Positions 46,531 through 61,324 of a stretch of DNA of 64,000 bases are shown here, in pieces. Source of the stretch: Coptis chinensis (taxonomy: Eukaryota; Streptophyta; Magnoliopsida; Ranunculales; Ranunculaceae); the NCBI GenBank assembly GCA_015680905.1, contig CM027379.1, positions 93,209,501-93,273,500 on the forward strand, written 5' to 3'. The first letter of the stretch is position 1, and each line of letters begins with the position of its first letter. Both the position numbers and the translations under genes were made by a program. The notes beneath the pieces are model-generated. The model was given only the letters and a program-made list of their open reading frames with translations. It ran no database searches and was not told the DNA's origin.

Positions 46531-46540
<10 letters not shown>
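45804..46540 (+). mobile_element. CACTA (En/Spm-type) transposon terminus with subterminal repeats
   Basis: It starts CACTACAACAGATAAGAG, a typical CACTA end. It is followed by many copies, in both orientations, of a short unit around (TAG)CGACGTTTT and GTTGGTAAT/CATCGGT, with TTTCGTGGCAAGAACACC repeated three times. Such arrays are bound by the transposase in this superfamily. The other terminus was not found, so the length is unknown. The array ends near a 33-nt T run at 46533-46565. Confidence 0.75.
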
Positions 46541-50197
<3,657 letters not shown>

Positions 50198-50253
50198 GAG
50201 ACCACATATCTAACTTATTTATATGCTTTTTCTTAACTGAAAAGTAGTTAGTA

Positions 50254-50258
50254 ATAAG
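50254..50258. repeat. Target-site duplication ATAAG, left
   Basis: ATAAG precedes the LTR start at 50259 and recurs at 55914-55918 right after the other LTR, proving one insertion event for 50259-55913. Confidence 0.93.
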
Positions 50259-50881
50259 TGTTAGAATAGTTGTATGAACACAACAACTAAAGTAGAACAG
50301 AAGGAACAGTAGCAATGAAGAAACAAGGACAGCAGTAACTGGGAAAAACCAAGGCGCGGATTAGAACGTCCTTAAGGAAAGATTTCCCCTTCCAATGGTG
50401 CGAAGGCAACAACAAATGGCGTCGCCTCACAGGATTCAATGGTTAACAAGCAGCCTGACTTTGCACTAGAACAGACTACCCTCTAGAACAGCAGAATATA
50501 ACTCTCGGCGGCGGCTGACAGGAATAAGAGAAGAAGAAAAGGACTGGTTTGAGTTTTTCGTTTTTCTCGAGTTGAGTTTCGATCAAGTCTTCTCTCTATG
50601 GACTCACAGTCCTATTTATAGAGGTTAGGAGGAAGAGAGACCAACTCCTAATAGAACACTGAAACTTGCTGCTCAAGAAAAAGGCAAAACAAGTTTAGGC
50701 TATTGGTCAAACCACTACCCACAAACATAAAGCCCAAGCCCAGCCCAAACCCTACCCGATGTAGTGGATAACTAATGTGGGACTATCTACTATGCACTAA
50801 AGTGCAGAGAACACCATTTGTTCATCTCCTCCACTTTGCACACACACACTAGTATTTAGAAATACACAAGAGATTCCAACA
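50259..50881 (-). repeat. 3' LTR of the 50259-55913 copia
   Basis: Minus strand starts TGTTGGAATCTCTTGTG and ends ATTCTAACA. It matches 55297-55913 closely. Its polypurine side (50882-50923) shows the doubled AATAGTGGGGA motif. TATA-like box (CTATAAATAGGAC on the minus strand) near 50610. Confidence 0.88.
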
Positions 50882-53800
50882 ATCCCCACTATTTCAAAAT
50901 ACTAATAGTCCCCACTATTTTGGAATAGGATATTACAAAAAGAAATGGGTTAACTTAAAATGCCAGAGAGAATCAGAAAAAAAATAATGCATAAGATCTT
51001 GGTGCTTTACGGGCTTGAACCAGTCATAGGGTAACATGTCTTATAATAACGCGGAAAGTGGTGGATTAAAAATCTTTGAACCAACATTCCTTGTAGTAAA
51101 ATAGAGGACATGCACCCACATTGCTCTTTCATTATATGCCTGTTCTGCAGTGTTGCGTTTTTTGGCCCTTGTGCTGCCTGTGTTCCATGAATGCTCTAGA
51201 GTACTTGCCTGAATACTCATAAGAACCGACCCAGTTCTACATTCACGTAGGTGGATATCCATCAAGTGTACATTGCAGTTAAAATACACTATCTCATTAT
51301 AAAAAAATGGACTATGGATTCCAATAAGAGTAAAATAACTCATCCTTTCTCATTGCAATTCAAGTTATACAAAGTATACAAAAAATGCTATCTAGTCATA
51401 GGGTGGGACGTCTCAAAGAAAGACAATAGCATACCAGAGCGACGAGGTGACTTGTTTTTCCCTTTGAACCTAATTCATGGGATCTCCAATCACATAGGTG
51501 GGGTTGCCGCCGATTAATAAGCCCTCTATCTAAGGCAAAAGTCCCATCCCCCTCAACGTATAACCACTTGCCTCCAAAGAAGTGGTGCGGTTAGACATGT
51601 GGCCAAACTAAGTCCAACCTAACATAATCTCTAGCAGCTACTTGATGAAGTTATATCTCAACTTACATGTATTCTTTTCCCATTGCACATAAGATAACAT
51701 GTCTTAGCTATTGCAATGAGACAGTTGCAAAGCATATACACATCAGGAGGCTGTTTAGAGCCAATGGGAAGATTTGCCAAGAGGTTGCTAACCTACTCAG
51801 CATCATCACATGCCTTTACTAAGGCAATTAGCTTGGATGATATCCAAGACACTCAATTTCCACCAAAAGTAAACACTTAAACATTACTGGATCCAGTTTA
51901 TAACATATTACCCTTCTAACAATGATGGAAATCTACTAAATATCAGTCCATAATCAATGGCTCTACTATAGTACTTGGATAATCTGACAATATATATCAA
52001 AGTTCCTTATAAGGACACAATGGGTTATCAGCTCAGTATGCCATTAATGTAGGCAATGTCATGTCTCACATACATTATCCATCAAGTACAATTGGCTACC
52101 AATGATATTGACATATTTAGTATGAGAAAACACAAGGAGATTATTTTTCATAAGATGGATATATGCCACAAAAGGTGTTAACACATGCTTACTATCATAA
52201 TACCCATACTTTTCAATGAAAAATATTTCTACTAAGTGCTATAACAATATAATGAGACCAACATGAGTTTTAATTCCTATATTCACCAGTCATTCAATTC
52301 TGTAGTGCCTTAAATTCCCCTATACCATCTGGCCGGTCTGGTTTAAGGTACGATGTGGCCTTCAACCATATTCAAACGTCAACATCTTGACAATTGAATA
52401 TAGTAGTTACAGAAATGAGTTTAACAACATAATAAACTATCATTTTCAATGACGGTTTATGATGTGTTTCAAATAGGAATTTCTCTGTCTCATACACATT
52501 CTCAATGCTAGCACTCATGATATTAAATCATCTAAACAAAGAGAGATTAACACATATGTCTTGCTTTGCTCTAAAGAAAGTACACATTTTTTATCAACAA
52601 CGGTACTTTGACATCCATATGACACTAATATGTTGTTGAATTGCTCATGCCATTTATAGGCGCTTGAATCAACTCATACAAAGATTTAACTAAATTGTAT
52701 ACCTTGACTCATCACACGGTACTACTTGGTATTGTAGTTCCGCACAACTACTCAACTAGAGTCTTTAGAATTCTGTAGAAGAAATTCTAGTTATATGAGC
52801 AAGGTTTCAAAATAGTATAAATCTTGTCTCTGATTAAAACCCCTTGGCTATTATTATTAGCATTGTATTTTGCAATACAACTATCACGTTTTAGTTTTCT
52901 CTTAAAGATCCAATTCAACCTATAGATCCCCCAATAAATCAAGAGTCCAGTTTAGAGGAGTTGTATCCTTAAAAAAAGACACTTCTCATAGACAGACAAC
53001 TTCCTTATAGGTTAATGAATCTTTCTCAAGAAACATATAAACATCATCACCGTGAATGGTGGAAATACTCATTGATAGTCTTCCAAATTTCTTGTGCAGA
53101 AATAATGGGATTATCTTATGTAGTTCATTATGAACATTCAACCACTCTATGCCAATTTCTCAGAAAGCACAACCTCAAATAAAATTAGCATATAAGACAT
53201 TCAATAATAGTGTGGTATCTACAAAATTGTTATCACTCATGACAACTGAAAACAAACATCACTATTATGAGTTTCACCAATGAACATCTACTAGATAATT
53301 CTAGGTCTCAAAAGACTTCTTTTAGATTCATTCACAATAGCCTTGGCAAGACACCCCCACATTTTGAAGCATTTTTGGATAGGCCCAAGACCTTTCCATA
53401 CTTTGTAGTTCAATGTCTTTCCAATTATCTTGTGAGATGAACTATGGTAAAAGCGAGTGTTATGCATATAGGTCACCACCCCCACAGTTCAATAGTTACT
53501 CAACTTAATCAAACTTACATGCAAAACACATTATACCGCTACAAACACTAAAAGAAACAACAACAATAAAATGCACTCTTATGACAAGAATATACTTTAC
53601 TCAAGTCTATGATTCTGGATCATATTAAACATAGTCATATTATGTTCATGTTATCTATATGAAAGGAAATCCACAAAAGATTCTCATGAATCTTAAAGAA
53701 TAGAAGAATTAGATGAAAAGGGTTTTACCCGAGATAATATCATTATCATCCTTCTTTTCATCATTCAACATTCCAACTGTCATAGGGAGACAATCCACGC

Positions 53801-55279
53801 ACTTGTACATCACCTTGGCTATTTATCCATAGTCATAGGAGGATAATGCCTAATAAGACAATCTACGAACGTTACATCTCCTTGTCTAAAATAGGCAATG
53901 GAGGATATTGTCTAAGAAGACAAACCATTACCTTACATCTCCTTAACTAAATTAGGTTTAAGAGGATATTGATTGTTTCCCATATTGTTTCCTCTCGTAG
54001 ACAACGATGCTCATTACTTAATAATATATGACATGGTTAAACTTCATGTCAATGTTAAATAATGTATTCATGCCAAACATGGTAAATATCATATCATAGG
54101 TTCAGGAAAAGTAAACTTTAACTGTACCCCTCACAACAAAAAGTATACGATATTTAAGCAAATCTAGCCACTGAATATGCAAAATAACTGAGGACTCCAC
54201 CTCCTCTTTTTACATGAGCTCAAGTAAGATAGAATACCCTATCAACAAGACCTCAAGTACTACCACAACATCTAATGGCTCAACCCATTAATGTCTTCAA
54301 CTAGAAAAATTTACCAATAAACTATTATCAAGTTTAAAGTAAATCCACGGTGATTAATATCCAAAACTAGCATGCTACACAACTTTAACATATGCTATAT
54401 TGGATATACGCTACAAGTTACTTCATCTAACATGTATTTTCACAACAGTACAATTATAACCATCGTCTAACAACACGTTCACTCAATAAAGGTAAGCAAT
54501 TATGCATTGAATACATTATAATTACTATCCAAGATTTGAGTGTGGTTGATATTAACTATCTTAAGGTCTCTCTTAGATCATCTACATACATCTACATATG
54601 TACAAAGAAAATTAATATCAAACTACTTCTAGTCAAACCAATTAATTCCTCAGTGATAAACACATATAATTTGTTGACTAGGTTATTAAAGAAGTTTAAG
54701 CTTAGGGATTTCCCTCCTAAGAAAACTAGCATGCAACTCAAGGCAAGAATATCACCATATAAAAAAACCAAAAGAATTGCAAAGAGTGAAAGAATACGAT
54801 ACCTAACCGATTGAAAAACCGGATTACCATATTTTCCTCCTTCTAGAAAAACAGTTCAAAAGAACTGTAATTCAAAACCAGCTCAAGACGAATTGGGTAT
54901 CAAGCCTTATACCACTGGAAAGCTCTTTGAATCAGCTATCCAACACAGGAAGTGGATTGCAAAACCGAGCTCTGAGCTGAAAGTTATAGCAGTTTCCGTA
55001 ACGAGTGATGCAGCTATCAAAAAGACGAACTTTGACGTTTTTCTTGATAGAAATCTCATATTTGACTCCCACAAACGTAGGAGAAAGGTCTACAACCATA
55101 TAGAGTTTGATAAACCACAAAAGATCAATAAATATTCAATCTTTAATTGGTTTCCCTACCAAAAACAAAATTATTAGAAAATTTCTAAAGTCATAACCCA
55201 ATAACACAAACAATAACTCAAAGTAAAAGACTTATCTTTTGATTGTCGTATTAAAGCACTCTCCTTTGTTCTACTACAA
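50882..55279 (-). pseudogene. Decayed internal region of the 50259-55913 copia
   Basis: The only recognisable coding piece is the integrase C-terminal fragment near 53485-53291. The 3' untranslated part (50882-51580) matches 10950-11635 of the dimer. The leader part (54700-55180) shares blocks with the leader of the 55949-61324 element (GATACCTAACCGATTGAAAAACCGGATT near 54798 and its counterpart near 60063). Long AT-rich stretches in between show no domain. Confidence 0.6.
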
Positions 55280-55294
55280 AAATCTTTCCTTAAG
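55280..55294 (-). promoter_or_regulatory. Putative self-complementary primer-binding site (family A relative)
   Basis: The minus-strand sequence after the 5' LTR, CTTAAGGAAAGATTT, pairs perfectly over 15 nt with U5 at 55408-55422 of the same LTR. No TGG-type tRNA site is present. Same position and core sequence as at 1545 and 7039. Confidence 0.62.
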
Positions 55295-55296
55295 AT

Positions 55297-55913
55297 TGTT
55301 AGAATAGTTGTATGAACACAACAACTAAAGTAGAAACATGAAGGAGCGAGCAATGAAGAAACAAGGACGGCGATGGCGGGAATAACCAAGGCGCGGATTT
55401 AGTCGTCCTTAAGGAAAGATTTAAGCCCTTCCAATGGTGCAGAAAGGCAACAAATGCGTCTTTTCCACACAGGATTCAATGGTTAACAGCAGCCTGACTT
55501 TGCACTAGAACAGACTACCCTCTAGAACAGCAATATAACTCTCTCTGGCGGCTGACGGGAATAAGAGAATAAGAAAAGGACTGGTTTGAGTTTCTCTGAG
55601 TTGAGTTTCTGATCAAATCTATTTTCTCTATGGACTCACAGTCCTATTTATAGAGGTTAGGAGGAAGAGAGACCAACTCCTAATAGAACACTGAAACTTG
55701 CTGCTCAAGAAAAAGACAAAACAAGTTTAGGCTATTGGTCAAACCACTACCCACAACAGTAAGCCCAAGCCCAGGCCCGAACCCTACCCGATGTGGTGGA
55801 TAACCAATGTGGGACTATCTACTATGCACTAAAGTGGAGATAACACCATTTGTTCATCTCCTCCACTTTGCACACACACACTAGTATTTAGAAATACACA
55901 AGAGATTCCAACA
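55297..55913 (-). repeat. 5' LTR of the 50259-55913 copia
   Basis: 617 bp, followed by TSD ATAAG at 55914. It holds the U5 segment 55408-55422 complementary to the primer-site position. TATA-like CTATAAATAGGAC (minus) near 55647. Confidence 0.88.
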
Positions 55914-55943
55914 ATAAGTGGGTGCCACTCACATTGAATTTTG

Positions 55944-55948
55944 AAATG
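55944..55948. repeat. Target-site duplication AAATG, left
   Basis: AAATG precedes the LTR at 55949 and recurs at 61325-61329 after the other LTR, defining 55949-61324 as one insertion. Confidence 0.93.
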
Positions 55949-56465
55949 TGTTGGTAACAATTGCTGCAACAAGAACAAACTGTGAATAAGAAGGCTGGCT
56001 GAGGCACGGATCAAAAGCTTTCTTTAAGGTTGTTTCGCGTCTGTTCCTCTTTATGCAGACAAAGCGCGTCAACCTCCAGGATACAACAGCCAGATAGACT
56101 CTCCTTTGTTTACTGGAGATAAACCAAAGAAGAAAAGAAAAACCACGATTCTGATCTTATGAAAGCCCTTAACTTAGTATAGAAAATAGTTTTTGCACCC
56201 ATTATTAGCTGCTGCTCTGGGAGTATTTATAGAGGAAAACGTGGAGCACTTAGTAAATCCGGATAGGGCACTGATCCAGTTTCCCGATAAGAATTGGATT
56301 CTACAAGTCTATCACATCTGTTTCCCAATCCATATCCAATTCTGTTTCCAAACTTATCCGGAAACAGTTTAAAGAAAATGGTCAACCAAAAAGAAGATAA
56401 GGGATCAAAGAGAGCCCAAGCCCAAGCCCAAGTTCACATCTTGTTTTATTCAAAATAACACAACA
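55949..56465 (-). repeat. 3' LTR of copia family B
   Basis: Minus strand starts TGTTGTGTTATTTTGAAT and ends GTTACCAACA. U5 contains 56023-56035 (TTTAAGGTTGTTT on the plus strand), the perfect complement of the site at 60790-60802. TATA-like CTATAAATACTCC on the minus strand near 56230. Confidence 0.9.
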
Positions 56466-59401
56466 ATCCCCCACTTATTTTTGATAAAAACAAAATAGAA
56501 AATATACTTAAGGGCAATCAATATCAGTATCAACATGTTATGCATAGATAAAGGTGTCCAAGACTTAAACCTTTACGTAGTGAAAATTACTCAAAGTATA
56601 AGAACCATAAGTGACTAAGTCTTAAACTTAGGTATTGAGTATACAATAAGTTATAATCACGCACAATATATCCAGTGTTCTTCTTTCATGTTCTACACAT
56701 TAAAGGCCCTGTGCTCTCCTGGATTCGTGAATGATCCAGAGAATCATCCCTCATTCTCATAGAAAGCGGCCTCTACTTTCATATTCACTAGGTGAGTCTA
56801 TCAAGAGTGCTCCTGTAGCTATGCACTCCGCCCATAAGGACCATAGAACTTCATTAAGAGTTTTTCCCAGAAAACCTCAACCTCTATTTATCGCTGCAGG
56901 ATTTCATACATTTTACTATCCAACTACGGGACAGATAAGTAACAATGTATGTCTCACAACCAACATTCTATGACTTGTTCTTCCCTTTGAACCTAGTTCT
57001 TGGGATCTCCAGTCCCTAGGTTGGGTTACCATCATAGATGTTCACCTTTCAATTGGCTTCAGTCCCATGCTAGTAGAGCAGTCCACATTGTATCTCTGGC
57101 CAGAGCTTTGGTTTGTGAATCTGCAAGATTATCTTCAGATCTCACAAAATCAAAATAATATGGACTCTCCCAGTAATAGCTGTAATGCTATCAACAAAGT
57201 ATCATTGTAATTAATACCGTCTATCTTAGACTAGTATATGAGTAAGAAAGCCTTGTACTCAACTAGTTTCTTCACTCGTACTAGCCAAAGCAATAATCTC
57301 ATACTCCATAGCAAACTGTGCTATCATGGTCTGTTTCTTGGACTTCCAAGATACAACACCTCCACCAATGCTAAACACATAGCCACTGGTGACCTCGGAG
57401 TTTTCTGAAAGGATGTTCCAATTCGAATCTATTGCTTGCTAGTATACCTGCAAATAACACCTACTACATAGGCAATGTCAGGTCTTAAACAATCTGTAGC
57501 ATATCTCAAACTACCAATGATACTTGCATATTCCTTCTGATTCACAGGTTCACCATTATTCGCAAATAATTTAACACAGGAATTAAAAAGAGTACTCACA
57601 ATCACGCAATCAAAGTAGTTATACTTCTTCAACATTTTCTCAATGTAGTGTGACTGATCCAGCCATATGCTATCAGACGATCTTGTAATTTTGATTCCCA
57701 ATATTACATCAGCCTCACCTAAGTCCTTCATATCAAAGTTAGAAGACAATAGGTTCTTGGTTTCTTTTACAACATGTAAATTGGAACCAAAGATTAGTAG
57801 ATCATCAACATATAAGCATATAATAACACATATCCCATCAGAATACTTATGATAAATGCACTTGTCACTTTCATTTATCTTGAACCCACTGGTAATTATA
57901 AAGTTATCAAACTTCTCATGCCATTGTTTAGGTGCCTGTTTCAACCCATAAAGTGACTTAAGTAATCTGCATACCTTTTTACCATTACCTGGTTCACATA
58001 ACCTGTTGGCTGATCCATGTAAATCTCCTCTTCTAAATCCCCATTTAGAAAGGTTGTCTTAACATCCATCTGATGAATAACAAGATTATGAATAGCATCA
58101 ACAGAAAATAATACTCTAATGGATGTTATCCGTGTAACAGGTGAATATGTGTCAAAGAAACCAAGTTCTCTCTCTGTCTAAAGCCCTTGCTAACAATTCT
58201 TGCTTTAAACTTATCCACTGAACCATCGGTTTTAAACTTCCTTCTCAAAACCCATTTGATTCCTATAGTTTTACAACCAATAGGCAAATAAACAAGTTTC
58301 CAAGTTTTGTTTTCCATGAGAGAATCAATCTCACTCGAATGACTTCTCTTCAAAACTTGAAATCAAAAGATATGAGAGCTTCTTCAATGGAGGGATCTCC
58401 TTCCAAATTACAGTGACAAAGTCGGGTCCCAAAACCTTAGTGACCCTAAGCTCTTTTATATCTTCTAGGTTCATCTTCTCTGTCCATGATCCTATCATGC
58501 AATCTAGATATGTCAGTGTCAGAAACATCATTATTAGGGGCCTTGGAGGATACTACCCTCACTCGCACCCCCACTATTTCTAGATAAATATGGAAATCTA
58601 TCTTCAAGAAACTCAATAGAAGATGATCAACAAAAACATTACTCTTCATATCTAGAAAAACGTAGGCATTGCTCTCCATAGCATTGCCTAAAACGACACA
58701 CTCATAAGCTTTGCTCTCAAACTTTGAGATCTTGGGATCATGCTTCCTTACAAAAGCCAAACATCCCCATATTCTGAAGTAAGTCAAATTAGGTTTCCTA
58801 TTCTTCAATAGCTCATAAAGTGTAATCTTTGTATTAGAATTAGCAATTCTATCCAACACATATATAGCTAATAATCAAAGCGGCTTCCTCCACAAATTTG
58901 AGGGTGCTCTTAACTAAGCAACATAGCAACAATTAATCCCTTTAAGTGTTCTGTTCTTACGTTTATCTACTCCATTCATTCCATATGAACAAGGAGTTGT
59001 CATCTCATGAATAATACCATGTGATTGCAAGAAAAAGATTAAAATCAGCATAACCATATCCAGTACCTCAATCACTTTGAATTACTTTAATGTTCCTATC
59101 ATGCTGATTTTGAACCTCAAGTACATAAGCTTTAAAAGCATAAAAAACACTACTTTTTATCTTCAACAATTAAACATATGTAAATTTCGAGCAACCATCA
59201 ATAAACATAATAAAATATATTTTTTCCAGCTCTAGTCAGAACACCTTCAAGCTCACAAATATCAGTGTATACCAAGTCTAGCAGATTTGTATTTCTTTCA
59301 ACTGACTTGTGACGCTCCTTTGTGATTTTGGCCTTAGTGCAAGATCCACCGTGTACAAAATCATCACTATCCAAATTAGGAATTAAACCAAGTATGCTCA
59401 T
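56466..59401 (-). pseudogene. Copia family B pol remnants (integrase, RT, RNase H)
   Basis: Integrase core start at 59401-59198 (NLLDLVYTDICELEGVLTRAGKN). Integrase C-terminal part at 58859-58446 (KPNLTYFRIWGCLAFVRKHDPKISKFESKAYECVVLG). RT start at 58353-58126 (EIDSLMENKTWKLVYLPIGCKTIGIKWVLRRKFKTDGSVDKFKARIVSKGF). RT core at 57944-57429 (QAPKQWHEKF, catalytic LYVDDLLIFGS, DMKDLGEADVILGIKI, then SLRYATDCLRPDIAYVVG), the best preserved piece. RNase H follows to about 57270 (EVTSGYVFSIGGGVVSWKSKKQ in a shifted frame). Not coding as one protein as written. Confidence 0.82.
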
Positions 59402-60376
59402 GTTCTTAATATATTTTCTATTAATATGACATAATCTACCATGCCAACATTAACAGAACAAGAAATCACGTAAGTAGAAGTAAAATATCATTAAGATCAG
59501 CATCATCCAATTCGGTCCATACACCTAACAATCTCCACCTTGGATCGAAATTGGTCTAACCGAACCATCGATTTTGTCTCACCAATCAGGCATGACCAGG
59601 GCCAAGTCTAGGGACCATCCATAGTACCCTCACAGATGTCTCACTCAAGACTGATATTGTCCCTAACCTAAGCCATCACTTGGCCCAAACCTCAGTTGGA
59701 CCTCATCTAAGGTGTGGGGTTCTATATCAATAGAAGTGTAGCTCCATTACTACTACATGTAGGATCAACAAACTTCAATATCTCCTTACATGCATATCCC
59801 TTACCAACAAAGACACCAACCTTGGTGATCATATATGTACAAAAGAGAAATTAATCTCAAACAATTATATCTAGTCAATGAAAAAACTTTCAAAGCATGT
59901 TAATCAACACCCAGTGCCACAACATATTGACTAGATAAATAACCAAAATATATAGACTTAGGTTTTAAATTTCCTTAAATTAAAAACCCTAGCATGTAAT
60001 TCTATGTTTTAATCCATCTCACAATATAAAACAAAGAATTTCATAGATTTGGTAAGGAATACGATACCTATCCGATTGAAAAATCGGATTTTCACATTTT
60101 GCTATTCGACGAGAAATTGGCCCATAAAAAACTGTAAAACTAAATCAGTCCTGGACGAATTAAGATTCAAGCCATACACCGTTGGAAACATCTCTGAGTT
60201 AGCTTTCTAATACAAAAAGCGGATTGTTAATCCGACATTTGAGCAAAACGTTATGGCCGGTTTCGTTGAGCGTGTCATAGCAGTCCGAATTTGGTTTCAT
60301 ATCGAACAAACTATATATTCAAAGTTCAAACAAGCTCACTAGATTTTCCATCTGACGTGCGACATGTGCTTACACA
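59402..60376 (-). other. Family B leader/gag region without recognisable protein
   Basis: No gag protein is recognised. Parts of the leader near 60060-60330 resemble 54790-55100 of the other copia (for example GATACCTATCCGATTGAAAAATCGG), so the two families share a leader. An antisense ORF across this region in the other element is probably meaningless. Confidence 0.45.
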
Positions 60377-60761
60377 TCACTTCTTATTGGCTACTTCTAC
60401 ATGTGCTCTTAATTTTTCATGACATCTTATGTCCTTTAAACTTTCAGTTTTGGGGTCATAAGAAACAATAACCACCTCATTGCGCCATCGTAAAAGTCCA
60501 CCACCTTTGCCCTTTGGTAAGAGCAAAAACTTTGTACCTGTGTTGGGCTTCTCACCGTATGCTCTTTCTGCAAGGTTTGAAACAAGGTGGCGATGAAACC
60601 ACTCGAAATTCTTCACTTGTCAAAGTCGAACGCAATAATTTTCTGATAGTAGCAACCGCGAACAATAGAAAAGTTTCTCGTTCATCCAATGAAGAGCTCC
60701 GTTCACAGAAACTATTATAGTGTAATACCTTGTAATCCCATAAATGAAAACTAGAAAACAA
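60377..60761 (-). pseudogene. F-box-associated domain fragment inside the copia leader
   Basis: On the minus strand, in two frames: VNGALHWMNE and then SEEFRVVSSPPCFKPCRKSIR (ORF starting 60761). It continues in the other frame as LLRWRNEVVIVSYDPKTESLKDIRCHEK to the stop at 60377. This is the C-terminal half of a plant F-box-associated interaction domain. It lies between the 5' LTR of a copia element and its leader, where no host gene is expected. The other copia has only about 100 bp at this point. It probably represents host sequence captured by the element. Confidence 0.65.
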
Positions 60762-60789
60762 ATCTTAACCTTTCTTCATATTCACTGTA

Positions 60790-60802
60790 AAACAACCTTA
60801 AA
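60790..60802 (-). promoter_or_regulatory. Putative self-complementary primer-binding site (family B)
   Basis: The minus-strand sequence after the 5' LTR is TTTAAGGTTGTTT. U5 of the 3' LTR (56023-56035) is its perfect complement (13 nt). U5 of the adjacent 5' LTR (60879-60891) matches 12 of 13, with one change at 60884. The sequence differs from family A, but the position and self-match are the same. Confidence 0.6.
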
Positions 60803-60804
60803 AT

Positions 60805-61324
60805 TGTTGGTAACAATTGCTGCAACAAGAACAAACTGTGAATAAGAAGGCTGGCTGAGGCACGGATCAAACGCTTTCTTTAATGTTGTTTCGCGTCACG
60901 TTTCCTCTTTTATGCGGATAAAGCGCGTCAACCTCCAAAGATACAACAGCGGATAGACTCTCCTTTGTTTACTGCAGATAAACCAAAGAAGAAAAGAAAA
61001 ACCACGATTCTGATCTTATGAAAGCCCTCAACTTAGTATAGAAAATAGTTTTTGCACCCATTATTAGCTGCTGCTCTAGGAGTATTTATAGAGGAAAACG
61101 TGGAGCACTTAGTAGATCCAGATAGGGCACTGATCCAGTTTCCCGATAAGAATTGGATTCTACAAGTCTATCACATCTGTTTCCCAATCCATATCCAATT
61201 CTGTTTCCAAACTTATTCGGAAACAGTTTAAAGAAAATGGTCTACCAAAAAGAAGATAAGGGATCAAAGAGAGCCCAAGCCCAAGCCCAAGTTCACATCT
61301 TGTTTTATTCAAAATAACACAACA
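60805..61324 (-). repeat. 5' LTR of copia family B
   Basis: 520 bp, followed by TSD AAATG at 61325. A few substitutions and indels separate it from 55949-56465. Confidence 0.9.

Larger units (their letters stand above)
50259..55913 (-). mobile_element. Minus-strand copia element (family A relative) in the subtilase 5' flank
   Basis: LTRs at 50259-50881 and 55297-55913 with TSD ATAAG. The LTR end region and 3' untranslated part resemble the tandem dimer at 661-12471. Coding remains are poor: an integrase C-terminal piece at 53485-53291 (KTLNYKVWKG, FKMWGCLAKA). The rest is AT-rich and decayed although the LTRs and TSD are clear, so it probably moved as a defective copy using proteins from elsewhere. 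Insertion lies about 60 bp upstream of the subtilase start codon. Confidence 0.88.
55949..61324 (-). mobile_element. Minus-strand copia element (family B), with captured F-box fragment
   Basis: LTRs 55949-56465 and 60805-61324 are nearly identical, with TSD AAATG, so this is a young insertion. The minus-strand order is 5' LTR, self-complementary site, F-box-domain fragment, leader, integrase, RT, RNase H, polypurine tract (CAAAAATAAGTGGGGGAT at 56466-56483), 3' LTR. Gag is not recognisable. It lies 35 bp from the previous copia. Confidence 0.9.

Noticed and set aside
54893..55177. 94-residue plus-strand ORF in the copia leader
   Set aside because: The homologous leader of family B (60060-60330) is not open in this frame, so it is chance reading of a non-coding leader on the wrong strand.
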